This document shows positions 43,981 through 54,241 of a stretch of DNA of 64,000 bases, piece by piece (the first letter of the stretch is position 1; each line of letters starts with the position of its first letter). The stretch spans positions 105,430,400-105,494,399 of the forward strand of contig CM043700.1 of NCBI GenBank assembly GCA_023935145.1. Reading direction: 5' to 3'. The position numbers were made by a program, and so were the translations under genes. Below the pieces are notes generated by a model, which was not told the DNA's origin, did not search any database, and worked only from the letters and a program-made list of their open reading frames with translations. The stretch is from Bretschneidera sinensis (taxonomy: Eukaryota > Streptophyta > Magnoliopsida > Brassicales > Akaniaceae).

Positions 43981-46186
43981 TGTAACAATCCATCCCCAGG
44001 TGGACCCTACCCGAGGAGGTATCATCACCTTTCAACTCTGAGCATACCGACTTATATTCAAACAATCAAAAACACAAACATTTCTATTCGCAGCATCATC
44101 AATTTGAATTAAACACAAATTTCAAAATGTTACAATTGAAATTCGTAGAAGTTACATGAAACGAAAATTGAGGAGGATTTTTCCTCTAATATCTAACTTG
44201 TACACATTTACAAATTCTAGAACTAAGACAAAGTCTAATCTCCCAAAAGAAAACTCAAAAGGTGAGGATGCTGTGAACGAAGACCTTACTAAGGTCTCCC
44301 TTTTTAACTTCAACCACACATTTGCCGATAGCTTTCCTAAAAGGTTAGTAAAAATTAGAGTGAGCTAAAAAGCTCAATGAGTAAAAATCTTACTAAAAGT
44401 AGTCGTTTAGAGGAAAAACCTCTTAAATTGTAAACCTTATCAATAAGTCATTTTGTAGGTATAGATATAATACAACTTATGTCCTCTAAAACTTTCATCA
44501 TACTTCATTCTTTGTTAAGTTATAACTTGAGGTTACAATATAATTAAACACATTTTTGGGTAATTTTCATAACTATTTTCCACAGAAGTAACAACCATCA
44601 TACACATGTATTTAATAAATCATAAGACAATAAATCTTAGCATATCGTACATATCATTAGTATAAACTATTCATTTATAACTTTCTTTTCACCTCATGAG
44701 CAACCAAAAATCCATTTATCTTTTAGTAGATCAATCACATCTTATGCCCTTCATAAGCCAAACATCACTTGTGCTTCTTGTAGACCAAACATCACTTAAT
44801 CCTCTCATAAGCCAAATATCATATGTACCAATCATTCAAGGAAATGATGCGATGCAATGCAAAGCAATACACACTTAATTCTTTATTCATTTTCAATTGC
44901 CCCTCTTTAGGCTACTCACAACACATGCCCTTCATGGGCCAATCATAAAACATGCCTGTTATCCATGGGATGAATGAAATAAAATGCAATGCAAAGCAAT
45001 GCTAGTCTTTTTATCTTTTTCAACTTTTCATCTTTATTCATTTCAAGTTTCTTGCCCCTCATTGGGCTATTCACAATATATGCCCTTCATTTAGCTAATC
45101 AAATAACAATGAGGACATCTCACCATGTACTAGTACGTCTCAACAACAATTCTCAACATTTTCATTTTTGGCCACACCCAACACCCCCCTCCCCCTCGTT
45201 GGAATAGATGTTTTTAGCCTTACACAACACTCCCCCTCGTTAGAATGGATCATGTAATGTGAAATAAAATACATGATCCAAAAAACTTCTAAATTGGTCA
45301 AACAATAACCAATCACGTCACTAAACTCATATCAAATCAACTATTAATTTCATTACACCGAAACACATCACATTTTCTTGAACACAATTATACTAAACTA
45401 TTTTATGCTCACTATTTATACAACCATCTCAACATATATGTATACAGTAAATTCATCGTACTAATATTTACTAATTCATACTCACTATGTATCTTACTTA
45501 TTTTTAATGGTGTATTTGTATTTAGTGTAATATTTTCTTTATAAGAGTATTTAACCTGTTATATTCACTATTGAATTAAACACTTACTAGGAGTAAGGTG
45601 TAAACTCACATTTGCCAAGCCAAAATTCAACTTGAGGTTTTCTCCTAGCCCTTGGTATTTTTCTTCAGTCACACCTAGTATTCGTATGTATACTTACTAT
45701 AATTATCCAAGATGAAAACGAGTAATTAACACCTGATCTTACTACTAATTTCATACAAGCATAAAACTATGAATTACGCTATAAACTCTCATCAAATTTA
45801 ATTAAAACTTTTGTAAATTTCACTCTAAAAATGTTTAAAGCAAACAAGATCCTTTTAAAACCCTTTACTTTCAAACTTTATCAAGTATTAAACTCAAAAT
45901 ATTTTTAGAGGGATTTAGGATTGAAATTCTTTAGCAAAAATTGACTTATTTTGCAAAACAGGGCTAAAAAACCACCTTCAGCGTCTATTTGGACGGTCGA
46001 CGAAGATAGTCAATTGTGATCAGTCCAGAGACTTGCATAGTCAATTGTCCCCTTAGACAATCGACTACAACCTGGTCCAAGAGCCACACAGTCGACTGTT
46101 CTTTTTGGACAGTCGATTGTCTGGTCCAGTTTACTGAAGAAAAAAAACAAAAACAATACTTTTTCTTCAAATTTTCACATATATCA
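43981..46186 (-). repeat. G 5' LTR, interrupted by H
   Basis: Starts TGTAACAATCC on the plus strand and parallels 37843-40057. At 46186 (...ATATATCA) it is cut by the H LTR; about 675 bp of LTR should lie beyond H, right of the window. Holds the perfect palindrome ACAGTCGACTGT at 46088-46099 and related motifs from 45985. Confidence 0.8.
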
Positions 46187-46746
46187 TGTTGGAAATCACC
46201 TTGACAAGATGCCCAGGTGGTGATCTTCCAAACACCCAAGTCTAGAATGACTTGTAGAAAGAAATACAACAATCAAAAGCAAGAAAGAAAAGAAGACAAA
46301 CGATTTGTTATCGAGGTTTGGCAATAGCCTACGTCCTCGTGAGTTCCTCTGAACTCTCTGCACTAAATCAATGGTTCTTTACAATTACAGCAACCCTTTT
46401 CAAGAAGCTCAAGTTCTTTAAGAAACCAAGAAGAGATGAAAGAAGATGATAAGAACTATTACAATGCTCTTTATCTATACTACTCTCTCTTCTTTACAAC
46501 CAGCATCTCTACAATGAGTCCCTCTTGTGTTTTGTGTCTTTGCACTCTCACACAATTCTCTCTTACATTGTGTCTTGTCACTCTTTATAATTGATCTCAA
46601 ATTATATCACAATGTTATATCTAGTATGAAGCTAGGTGACCCTTTATATAGTGCACCAGCTTCTTGTCCAATCTTGAGAGTCAATCTCCACCCTTAGATC
46701 TTGATGACCACTTAACCATGGCCCTCCATCAATCCTAAGTGGTGCT
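46187..46746 (-). repeat. H (Ty1/copia) 3' LTR, first part
   Basis: Plus strand starts TGTTGGAAATCACC, reverse complement of the LTR end seen in the solo LTR at 30534. A minus-strand TATA box (TATATAAAGGG) lies at about 46641-46650. Interrupted at 46747 by B4 and continued at 58215. Confidence 0.87.
46742..46746. repeat. Target-site duplication of B4, left copy (GTGCT)
   Basis: GTGCT here and GTGTT at 58215-58219; one C/T transition. Removing B4 restores homology to the solo copia LTR. Confidence 0.8.
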
Positions 46747-48024
46747 TGTTGCATAATTATCTACCTAAATAAATAAGTAAATAATCGTACTTGTTTTACT
46801 TGCAAGTGCACAAGGTATATGGTAGTATAGTGTGCAAGTGTGAGATCATTTCCACAGGGATTGGTGAATTTCTATCTAGAACTAATTCCTTTAAGTTAAA
46901 AGAGAAATAACAGTTGATAGTGAGTGAATAACAATAATGAGAACATAGCGCTATGACATCCACCACTAATTATACTTTTCCATTTACTAAGGTTTCAATG
47001 CTCTAGCCTTATCATGAATATCTAATGGTTGCCAACCTAAGGGCTTGGTCCACACCTTAGGCTATTGATCACCCTGTGCAACGAGTTAGGCATTGTGTAT
47101 ACTCTAACTCTTTTCTCTCTTTAAGGGATTTAGCATAGGTGTATACTGAGTTGTTTCTTAAGAGAGCATGAGGACTATGGAGATCGGCAACCACACGGGA
47201 CCTAGGGCTTGGTCCGCTCCCGGTTTCCCATGTTGATTAACCCGGGAATCCAATGTAGATATCCCTTGTTACTAATGTCAAACCCAGGACTGGGTCATCC
47301 AAATTGATTTGACTAACCTATCCATACCACATGCATACGTTGATCAGGCACATACATATGAGGAATGTAAATATAAACAGGTATTAATCAAGTTAAATAT
47401 TCTAACAAGGCTATAGCAAAGATAGTCAATGAATAAATGTGTGGTAAAGCATAACTAGGGCTTCAATCGAGCCCTATAAAAGTTTAATTACACATACTAA
47501 ATAAAGTAAACATGCTAAACATAATTAAGTAAAAACAAAAAACTAAAACCAAAGAAGACTCGGGAGACGAGTCGTCAATTCTTCTCCTAAGCTCTCTACT
47601 TCGAGTCTCAAACAAAAGGTGTGTGATATGTGTTTTATAGGGCTATTTATAGGGTCTTCATGGCATCACAAAACCTTAATTCTGTTTTGGAGTCGGAAGA
47701 CATCTTTCCAATTCTGGCTCTGCCACCTCTGGAGTAATTGCACTCGAGCGTATGCGGGATGCGCTCGATCGCATATGTGCGCTCGAGCCTTCTTCAAGTA
47801 TGCTCGTGTGCTCGATCTCAAGGGGGTGCACTCGAGCGAACCTTGCTGGAGGGTAGAACTTGACTTTTGCTTCTAAAAGCTCTATTTTTTTTTATTTTTT
47901 TGTCCAAGTCCTGTGAAAAACACATAAAACACAAAAATGAAGTATAATCTACTAAAACAGATAAGTGAAGAGTCTAACAAGTGTAAATTAAATGGCTTAA
48001 ATATGACTATTTAAGCACTTATCA
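46747..48024 (-). repeat. B4 3' LTR
   Basis: 1278 bp, plus strand TGTTGCATAATTATC...GCACTTATCA. Array of GCTCGAGC/GCTCGATC motifs at 47740-47845; TATA box (minus TATAAATAGCC) at about 47642-47653. Confidence 0.88.
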
Positions 48025-48038
48025 CACCCCCAAACTTA
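48025..48038 (-). promoter_or_regulatory. B4 polypurine tract
   Basis: Minus strand TAAGTTTGGGGGTG directly before the 3' LTR. Confidence 0.88.
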
Positions 48039-49369
48039 CATATTGCCAGTCCCTTAGCAATACAAAACCAAAGACTATGTTGAAACAAAATTTTAAAGAT
48101 AAATTCATTTTCATGGTACTAAAAAATTTGGGTTATGCATAAAACCATGATAACCGTTCATGAGTAAGCTTATAATAAAAACACATTTTGGATTGCAAAA
48201 GAACTTTTAAAATTTTTATGTTAACCACCTAAGATTGGCTTAAGGCATCGTAAGTTTGATTTGTGCGTGATGGGTTAGCACATATGAGATGGGGTTTCCA
48301 CATAATTTTAGTGGATAGTGTTTTGGTGCCCAAACTTTCATCGAATTTCTTATCAAAGAGAACAAATTGGCATAATACTTGCTTATTTTTCCTTTTTCTT
48401 TTATCATGCAATTTTTGCCATGTTGAGTTCCATCGAGCTTTCTATTTGACCTTTGTAACGAGTGTTTTGGCCAATGACTCCCAAACCAGATGGTTTTAAG
48501 GCATTAAGTGTGAAGACACCCCTAAGGACCTATTAGCTCGAGTAAAAAAGGCTACGGAACTTAACAGGTTTTTAATGCTCCTTAATGAAACTTCCACCTT
48601 TTGACATGAACACTCAATGCTTACTGAGGCAAGAGGTCCAGTTACTCAGTGGAAAGTTGATTTTTGGAAGCTTTTTGATTTTCTTTTTGCATGATGAACA
48701 TATTTTTCTTTATTTTTCTTATGCTAAAGGGTTCTTTTCAACAAGTTATCCGATTACAGATTAGGTTATGGAAACATATACAAAATAATTATATGTCATA
48801 CCCCACACAAATGCGTGCTAAATGTGCTCGTGCAATTTTTTAAATCAAACTTGTGAATTCTTAGGTGCCTTAAGGTAGTTAACTCAACTTTGTAAAATTC
48901 CTAATACAAGACTATGTGTTCTAGTTTGTAAGCTTACTAATGAAGTGTTATCAAATTTTTAATTCAACCAAATTTTTTGTTTATCCATTGATCATGCATT
49001 TATCTTCCTAAAAAAAAAAAATTGGGACTTAGTGTGTACATGTGTTCCAAGTGCATGTGTGATAGTATCTAGTATCTCCCACTATCCCCAAACTTAAAAT
49101 GCACCTTGTCCCCAATGTGTGTGTGGCATGGAAAGATCTGACCTGGAAGATGGAGAACTAGGTTGCTTGCTTGCTTGTACACGCCTCCAAACTTGAACTG
49201 GATGCACGCACTAAGTACCTGACAAAGGAAAACAAACATTGTTCCAGAAAACAAAATAATAGATATGAAAATATGACTATAAAAAGAAAAGTACTAAATA
49301 AAAAGGATATGTCTGGGGTGCCTCCCATAAGCGCTAAGTTTAACATCTTCAGCCAGACGGGGTATCCTC
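48039..49369 (-). other. B4 3' untranslated region
   Basis: No supported ORF. Homologous by eye to the C1 3' UTR. A PPT-like AAGTTTGGGGATA lies at 49083-49096 and a weaker one at 49192-49206. The end near ORF3 has the GGGAGGCACCCCA Athila motif at about 49315-49327. Confidence 0.75.
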
Positions 49370-49709
49370 TTACTGCTGATCATCAGTGGGTACAGTCGAG
49401 AAGGTACCGGGTACAAGAGATAGGCGGTCAAGGATGGACTATAGCATGGCCTCCTGTCGTGTGAACTGTGCCTCTAACCCATCAATCCGCTGATGGATCA
49501 AATGAGCTGCCTCACGATCCTCCCGGCGAATGTCGGACAACTCACAACGGAAGGAGGATAGCTCATCTAGGAGGTGTTGATACTCCATGGATCCCATGTC
49601 TGTTTTGTCCTCCTCCCATGAAGGGCTCACCGGTGGATGCTTGGCCTCCATTGGATCATCCACAATAGGCTCGGCGGCTGGTATCTGTGCCCGGGTCCTC
49701 AAGGCATAT

Positions 49710-49714
49710 GTGAT
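49710..49714. repeat. Target-site duplication of B5, left copy (GTGAT)
   Basis: GTGAT here and GTGAC at 51049-51053; one transition. ORF3 reads across when B5 is removed. Confidence 0.8.
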
Positions 49715-51048
49715 TGATAAGTGCTTAAATATTCATATTTAAGCCCCTTAATTTACATGTATTAAGCTTTTTTTTTCTATATGTTTTAGTCTATTTTACT
49801 TCATTTTGTGTGTTTCACATGTTTTTATAGGTCTTGGAGAAAAAGGAAGCAGTTTTGGCACTTAAGGGAAGAAGCCTGGAAATCCTGGAGCAGCTTCTGG
49901 TCAAAGTGCGATCGATTGCACTACTGTATGCATTCGAGCGCACATGCGATTGTTCGCACACATGAAGGATCAAGCACAGCAATGCGATCGAGCGCAAGAC
50001 GCATGTGATCGAGCGCATATGTACGGGGGTGAACAGTAAACTGCAGAACCCTATTTTGGAAATAACCCTATTTTGGAAATAAAGAAGTTTTGTGTTTTAG
50101 GAAAGTTTAGGAACTCATAAGCCTTTTAGGACTACTCAAGCCCTATAAATACACCTGTAAAGCACACACAAATCATGACTTCTTAGACACCACTTCTTTT
50201 ATTCCTTCTTTTATCTTTTGCTTTAGCTTGGAGTAGGAGACTGTGGAGAGGAATTGACGACTCTTCTCTCGGGTTTCTTCTTTCCTTTATTTTTATTATG
50301 TGTAATTAAATTCTTAGTATGGGCTTGGTTGAAGCCCTAATTATGTTTATTCAATAATCAGTATTGGTGCCTTTACAATATTTGTGTTATGATGCTTAAC
50401 TTGATTAATGCCTGTTTTTATTTAAATTCCTCATATGTATATGTCTGATCAATATGTGCATGTGGTATGGACTTGTTAGTTAGATCAATTTGGATGACTG
50501 AGTCCTAGGTCTGACATTAGTAATAAAAGATATCCACACTAGATTCTTGGGTTAATCAATATGGGAAACTGGGAGTAGATACCATACCCTAGGTCATGTG
50601 TGGTTGTCGATTTCCATAGTACCTATGCTCTCTTAAGGAACAACTCACCATGTTGAATCCCTTGAGAGAGAAAAGAGTTAGAGTATATACCATGCTTAAC
50701 TCGTTGCTTAGGGAAATCAATAGCTTAAAGAGTAGATACCATGCCCTTATGTTGACAAACATTAGGTATTCATGGCATGAGTAAAGCATTGACATACTGT
50801 TTTGTTGTGATAGCATATTTAGTGGTGGATATCAAGTCCCTACGCCTTTATCTTTATTATTTCAAACTCAATATTTATTTCTCTTGTTTTTATTTTATTA
50901 TTGTGAAATTAATTTTAAAGTGAAATTTACCAATCCCTGTGGAGATGATCTTGCATTCGCAAACTGTGCTACTGTTGACCTTTTGCACTTACAAGTAAAA
51001 CAAAGTACGTTTATTTACTTATTTATTTAGGTATATTTTCGCACAACA
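49715..51048 (+). mobile_element. B5: family-B solo LTR inside B4 ORF3
   Basis: 1334 bp, TGATAAGTGC...CGCACAACA, opposite in orientation to B4. TATA box CCCTATAAAT at 50141-50150; GCGATCGAGCGCA-type array at 49905-50030. No PBS or PPT on either side, hence a solo LTR. Confidence 0.88.
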
Positions 51049-51844
51049 GTGACTGGTTGAGGCTCCACTGTGCTCTCCCAAAGAATGGATGGTCACTAAC
51101 TTGGCCATCTATAGAGGAACCTCTAACCCCTTTCTTCTTGAAGATATGACTGAGCAAGAAGGGGAAAGGAAGGCCCCAGGCATTAGCTGTGGTCGTCTGC
51201 CGGTTATGCACCCCATCCCAGAACTTGTGTATCTGACTCCATATGACTGCTGGGATGAAGTATCAATGACCTCAGTGAAATGCGTAGAGAGCCTGTAGGA
51301 ACTGATTTCGCCTCTGTGTCTTGTGCCCCAAAGGACAAACATTACGCTACAGGATTGAATCGACGAACCATAGATGGGGAGGCAACCTCGACCGGCTCCC
51401 CGCATTGTTGTGGCGATCTGCATACTATCCTGCACACATATCCACAATGATATGTGGGAGAGGGAATGAGTCAGGCTGTTCCTCTATGTGGCTGTCCTCT
51501 GGTGGGGACTCATCGCAGCAGTGCAAAGAGTTGGCTATGTCAGTGGTGGTCAGCTCTATGAACCTGCCCTGGATCGAGGAAGATAAAAGCTCTGGTCTGG
51601 TGCAGTCATAAGTCAGGTTCTCGTAGAAACTGACCACAAATCATGTGTAGGCCGTCGAGCAGACCGGCTTGAATAGCCACTTGAGACCCCAATTCTTGAA
51701 TTCTTGGACCGCTCATCTTGTGGCGTCCAAAGTCTTGAAGTCCTCTTCTACATTGAATGTTGTTTCAAACAGTATTTCACGTTGTTCGAAACTTGGTCGG
51801 GATGAATGATGGCGACTGCCAGAGGCACGAGATGTGGAAGCCAT

Positions 51845-52586
51845 GTTTTAGAATCTGGATCTGTGTTACTGTCAAAATTGCACTTGATTGCAGATACTGT
51901 GCGCTTGATTGCACTATGGGTAGTGTGCTCGATCGTTGGTGCCTAGCGCTCGATGGCACTCGGTCAGACACTCTATCGAACACTTAATGTGCACCAAAAA
52001 CCAGAAGCTGTAGGGTTTATACTCCCTTGTTCCAAACCTCCTGCAAAAGTAAAACTATCCAATCAACACACATGAATGACATATATAGAATGTACATATG
52101 AGCTGAAGATCTAAAATTGTGTGTTTGCTTAAGTAATAAAAACATGTATGTACCTTGTGCTTTTAGAAAAGGGGTGTGTGTGTAAAGTAGACAGAGAATG
52201 TATTTACCGCGTGGTTTGGTTTGGTTGTGTGGTGAGGTGATGATGGAGATGTGCCGGATGAGAGTGGAAGGTAGGGTTTTGTTGTGTGAGATGGTTTGTG
52301 CGAGAGAGAGAGAGCAGAAGTGCGATTGAGTGTAAGTGAGGGAAGGAACGAGAAACTATTTATAACGTGCATATGACCCCTCTGCCCCGATTGAGCTTGA
52401 GTGTATTGGTGAAGTGCGATCGAGTGCAATTGTGCGCAAATGTTTAATTATGGTGCCCTCGTGCGCAGTGCAGGGTGAGGTGGCGCTCGAGCGCGTACAG
52501 TGTGCGCTCAATCGCAAGACCGAAATAGCAAAAAGCGGTTATAGAAAGAATTTAATTAAGGTAAAAACTAGGAATGATACAGTCAT
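51845..52586 (-). promoter_or_regulatory. Candidate internal promoter and leader of ORF3, unit 1
   Basis: Reading leftward: array with the perfect palindrome GCGCTCGAGCGC at 52483-52494 and GCGATCGAGTGCA near 52416; TATAAATAG at about 52358-52364; a CT-rich leader with a TC run (52300-52313); a candidate 113-nt intron 52153-52041 (donor AAG|GTACAT, acceptor TTTTGCAG|G); a second motif array at 51885-51975; ATG at 51844. This resembles a self-contained transcription unit. Confidence 0.45.
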
Positions 52587-53333
52587 AACTGGGCCATCTA
52601 TAGAGGAACCTCTAACCCCTTTCTTCTTGAAGATATGACTGAGCAAGAAGGGGAAAGGAAGGCCCCAAGCATTAGCTGTGGTCGTCTGCCGGTTATGCAC
52701 CCCATCCCATAACTTGTGTATCTGACTCCATATGACTGCTGGGATGAAGTACTAATGACCTCAGTGAAATGCGTTGAGAGCCTGTAGGAACTGATTTCGC
52801 CTCTGTGTGTTGTGCCCCAAAGGACAAACATTACGCTGTAGGATTGAATCGACGAACCATAGATGGGGAGGCAACCTCGACCGGCTCCCCGCATTGTTGT
52901 GGCGATCTGCATACTATCCTGCACACATATCCACAATGATATATGGGAGAGGGAATGAGTCAGGCTGCTCCTCTATGTGGCTGTTCTCTGGTGGGGACTC
53001 ATCGCAGCAGTGCAAAGAGCTGGCTATGTCAGTGGTGGTCAGCTCTATGAACCTGCCCTGGATCGAGGAAGATAAAAGCTCTGGTCTGGTGCAGTCATAA
53101 GTCAGGTTCTCGTAGAAACTGACCACAAATCATGTGTAGGCCATCGAGCAGACCGGCTTGAATAGCCACTTGAGACCCCAATTCTTGAATTCTTGGACCG
53201 CCCATCTTGTGGCGTCCAAAGTCTTGAAGTCCTCTTCTACATTGAATGTTGTTTCAAACAGTATTTCACGTTGTTCGAAACTTGGTCGGGATGAATGATG
53301 GCGACTGCCAGAGGCACGAGATGTGGAAGCCAT
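52587..53333 (-). pseudogene. B4 env-like ORF3, proximal duplicated copy, truncated
   Basis: Same product class as the distal copy. Opens at 53333 with MASTSRASGSRHHSS and is readable through WAVQEFKNWGLKWLFKP, FVVSFYENLTYD, the VCPLGHNTQRRNQFLQAL block and LPFPFLLSHIFKKKGVRG, with five in-frame stops and no frameshift in the conserved part. It ends where unit 1 begins (52586), so it lacks the coiled-coil C-terminus present in the distal copy. The duplication therefore produced a partial gene in front of the full-length one. Confidence 0.78.
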
Positions 53334-54077
53334 GTTTTAGAATCTGGATCTGTGTTACTGTCAAAATTGCACTTGATCGTAGATACTATGCGCTTGATCG
53401 CACTATGGGTAGTGTGCTCGATCGTTGGTGCCTAGCGCTCGATCGCACTCGGTCAGACACTCTATCGAACACTTAATGTGCACCAAAAACCAGAAGTTGT
53501 AGGGTTTATACCCCCTTGTTCCAAACCTCTTGCAAAAGTAAAACTATCCAATCGACACACATGAATGACATATATAGAATGTACATATGAGCTGAAGATC
53601 TAAAATTGTGTGTTTGCTTAAGTAATAAAAACATGTATGTACCTTGTGCTTTTAGAAGAGGGGTGTGTGTGTAAAGTAGACAGAGAATGTATTTATCATG
53701 TGGTTTGGTTTGGTTGTGTGGTGAGGTGATGATGGAGATGTGCCGGATGAGAGTGGAAGGTAGGGTTTTGTTGTGTGAGATGGTTTGTGCGAGAGAGAGA
53801 GAGAGCAGAAGTGCGATTGAGTGTAAGTGAGGGAAGGAACGAGAAACTGTTTATAACGTGCATATGACCCCTCTGCCCCGATTGAGCTTGAGTGTATTGG
53901 TGAAGTGCGATCGAGCGCAATTGTGCGCAAATGTTTAATTATGGTGCCCTCGTGCGCAGTGCAGGGTGAGGTGGCGCTCGAGTGCGTACAGTGTGCGCTC
54001 AATCGCAAGATCGAAATAGTAAAAAGAGGTTATAGAAAGAATTTAATTAAGGTAAAAACTAGGAATGATACAGTCAT
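53334..54077 (-). promoter_or_regulatory. Candidate internal promoter and leader of ORF3, unit 2
   Basis: Copy of the unit 1 leader: array at 53905-54010, TATAAACAG at about 53848-53855, TC run at 53790-53805, candidate donor near 53642, and an acceptor altered from CAG to CAAG near 53530, which would move the splice by one base. Second motif array at 53378-53466. Confidence 0.42.
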
Positions 54078-54241
54078 ACCGATTTGTAGTGGCCTCAATA
54101 CCACTAACCTTGATTGAGGCACTTGAGCTATATGTTGAGCAAGTGAATTTTCTCAAGTACTCTCTATGGTAGCTTTTAAGGCTACGTTTCTTTAAGGAGG
54201 CAATTAGGGCCCCCATAAGGTGGTTCTAAGTCCGTTGATAG
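54078..54241 (-). other. Junction where RT-RNase H-integrase should be
   Basis: Only 164 bp separate the protease linker from the ORF3 promoter unit. I recognise no RT, RNase H or integrase block in it. Confidence 0.7.

Larger units (their letters stand above)
33328..46186 (-). mobile_element. G: LARD-like non-coding Ty3/gypsy derivative
   Basis: Minus strand: 5' LTR from 46186 (cut by H) to 43981, PBS at 43965-43976, about 3.2 kb internal without recognisable protein domains, PPT at 40733-40748, 3' LTR 37843-40732 plus 33328-33353, split by A2. LTR ends TGTAGAGC...GGATTGTTACA resemble the Tekay/Del type. Length, long LTRs and lack of pol fit a large retrotransposon derivative (LARD). Confidence 0.72.
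49370..51844 (-). pseudogene. B4 env-like ORF3, distal copy, split by B5
   Basis: Third ORF of an Athila-type element, minus strand. Start ATG at 51844: MASTSRASGSRHHSS, then the putative-plant-transposon-protein segment FKNWGLKWLFKP, FVVSFYENLTYD, RGRF-like QGRFIELTT, and the conserved block RNVCPLGHNTQRRNQFLQAL followed by LPFPFLLSHIFKKKGV. Several in-frame stops lie in this part. B5 (49715-51048) then interrupts it; the frame resumes at 49709 as TRAQIPAAEPIVDD with a coiled-coil-like LLDELSSFRCELSDIRRED region, ending at a stop at 49370-49372. Function unknown; I see no signal peptide or transmembrane segment. Confidence 0.75.
51098..54077 (-). repeat. Direct tandem duplication, two 1.49-kb units
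   Basis: Unit 1 51098-52586 and unit 2 52587-54077 are near-identical over their whole length (offset 1489 bp, with a 2-bp GA difference in a GA run). Each unit holds, on the minus strand, a palindrome array, TATA box, leader, candidate intron and the N-terminal two thirds of the env-like ORF. Confidence 0.93.

Noticed and set aside
48263..48499. 78-aa plus-strand ORF
   Set aside because: Antisense to the conserved B4 3' UTR and not open in the homologous C1 region.
52598..52936. 112-aa minus-strand ORF (and its duplicate at 51109-51447)
   Set aside because: Overlaps ORF3 in another frame; the ORF3 frame carries the conserved CPLGHNTQRRN block, this one carries nothing recognisable.
53652..54008. 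118-aa His/Ser/Thr-rich minus ORF in the ORF3 leader
   Set aside because: Differs from unit 1 because of a 2-bp shift in the GA run; lies in the predicted leader and has no domain.
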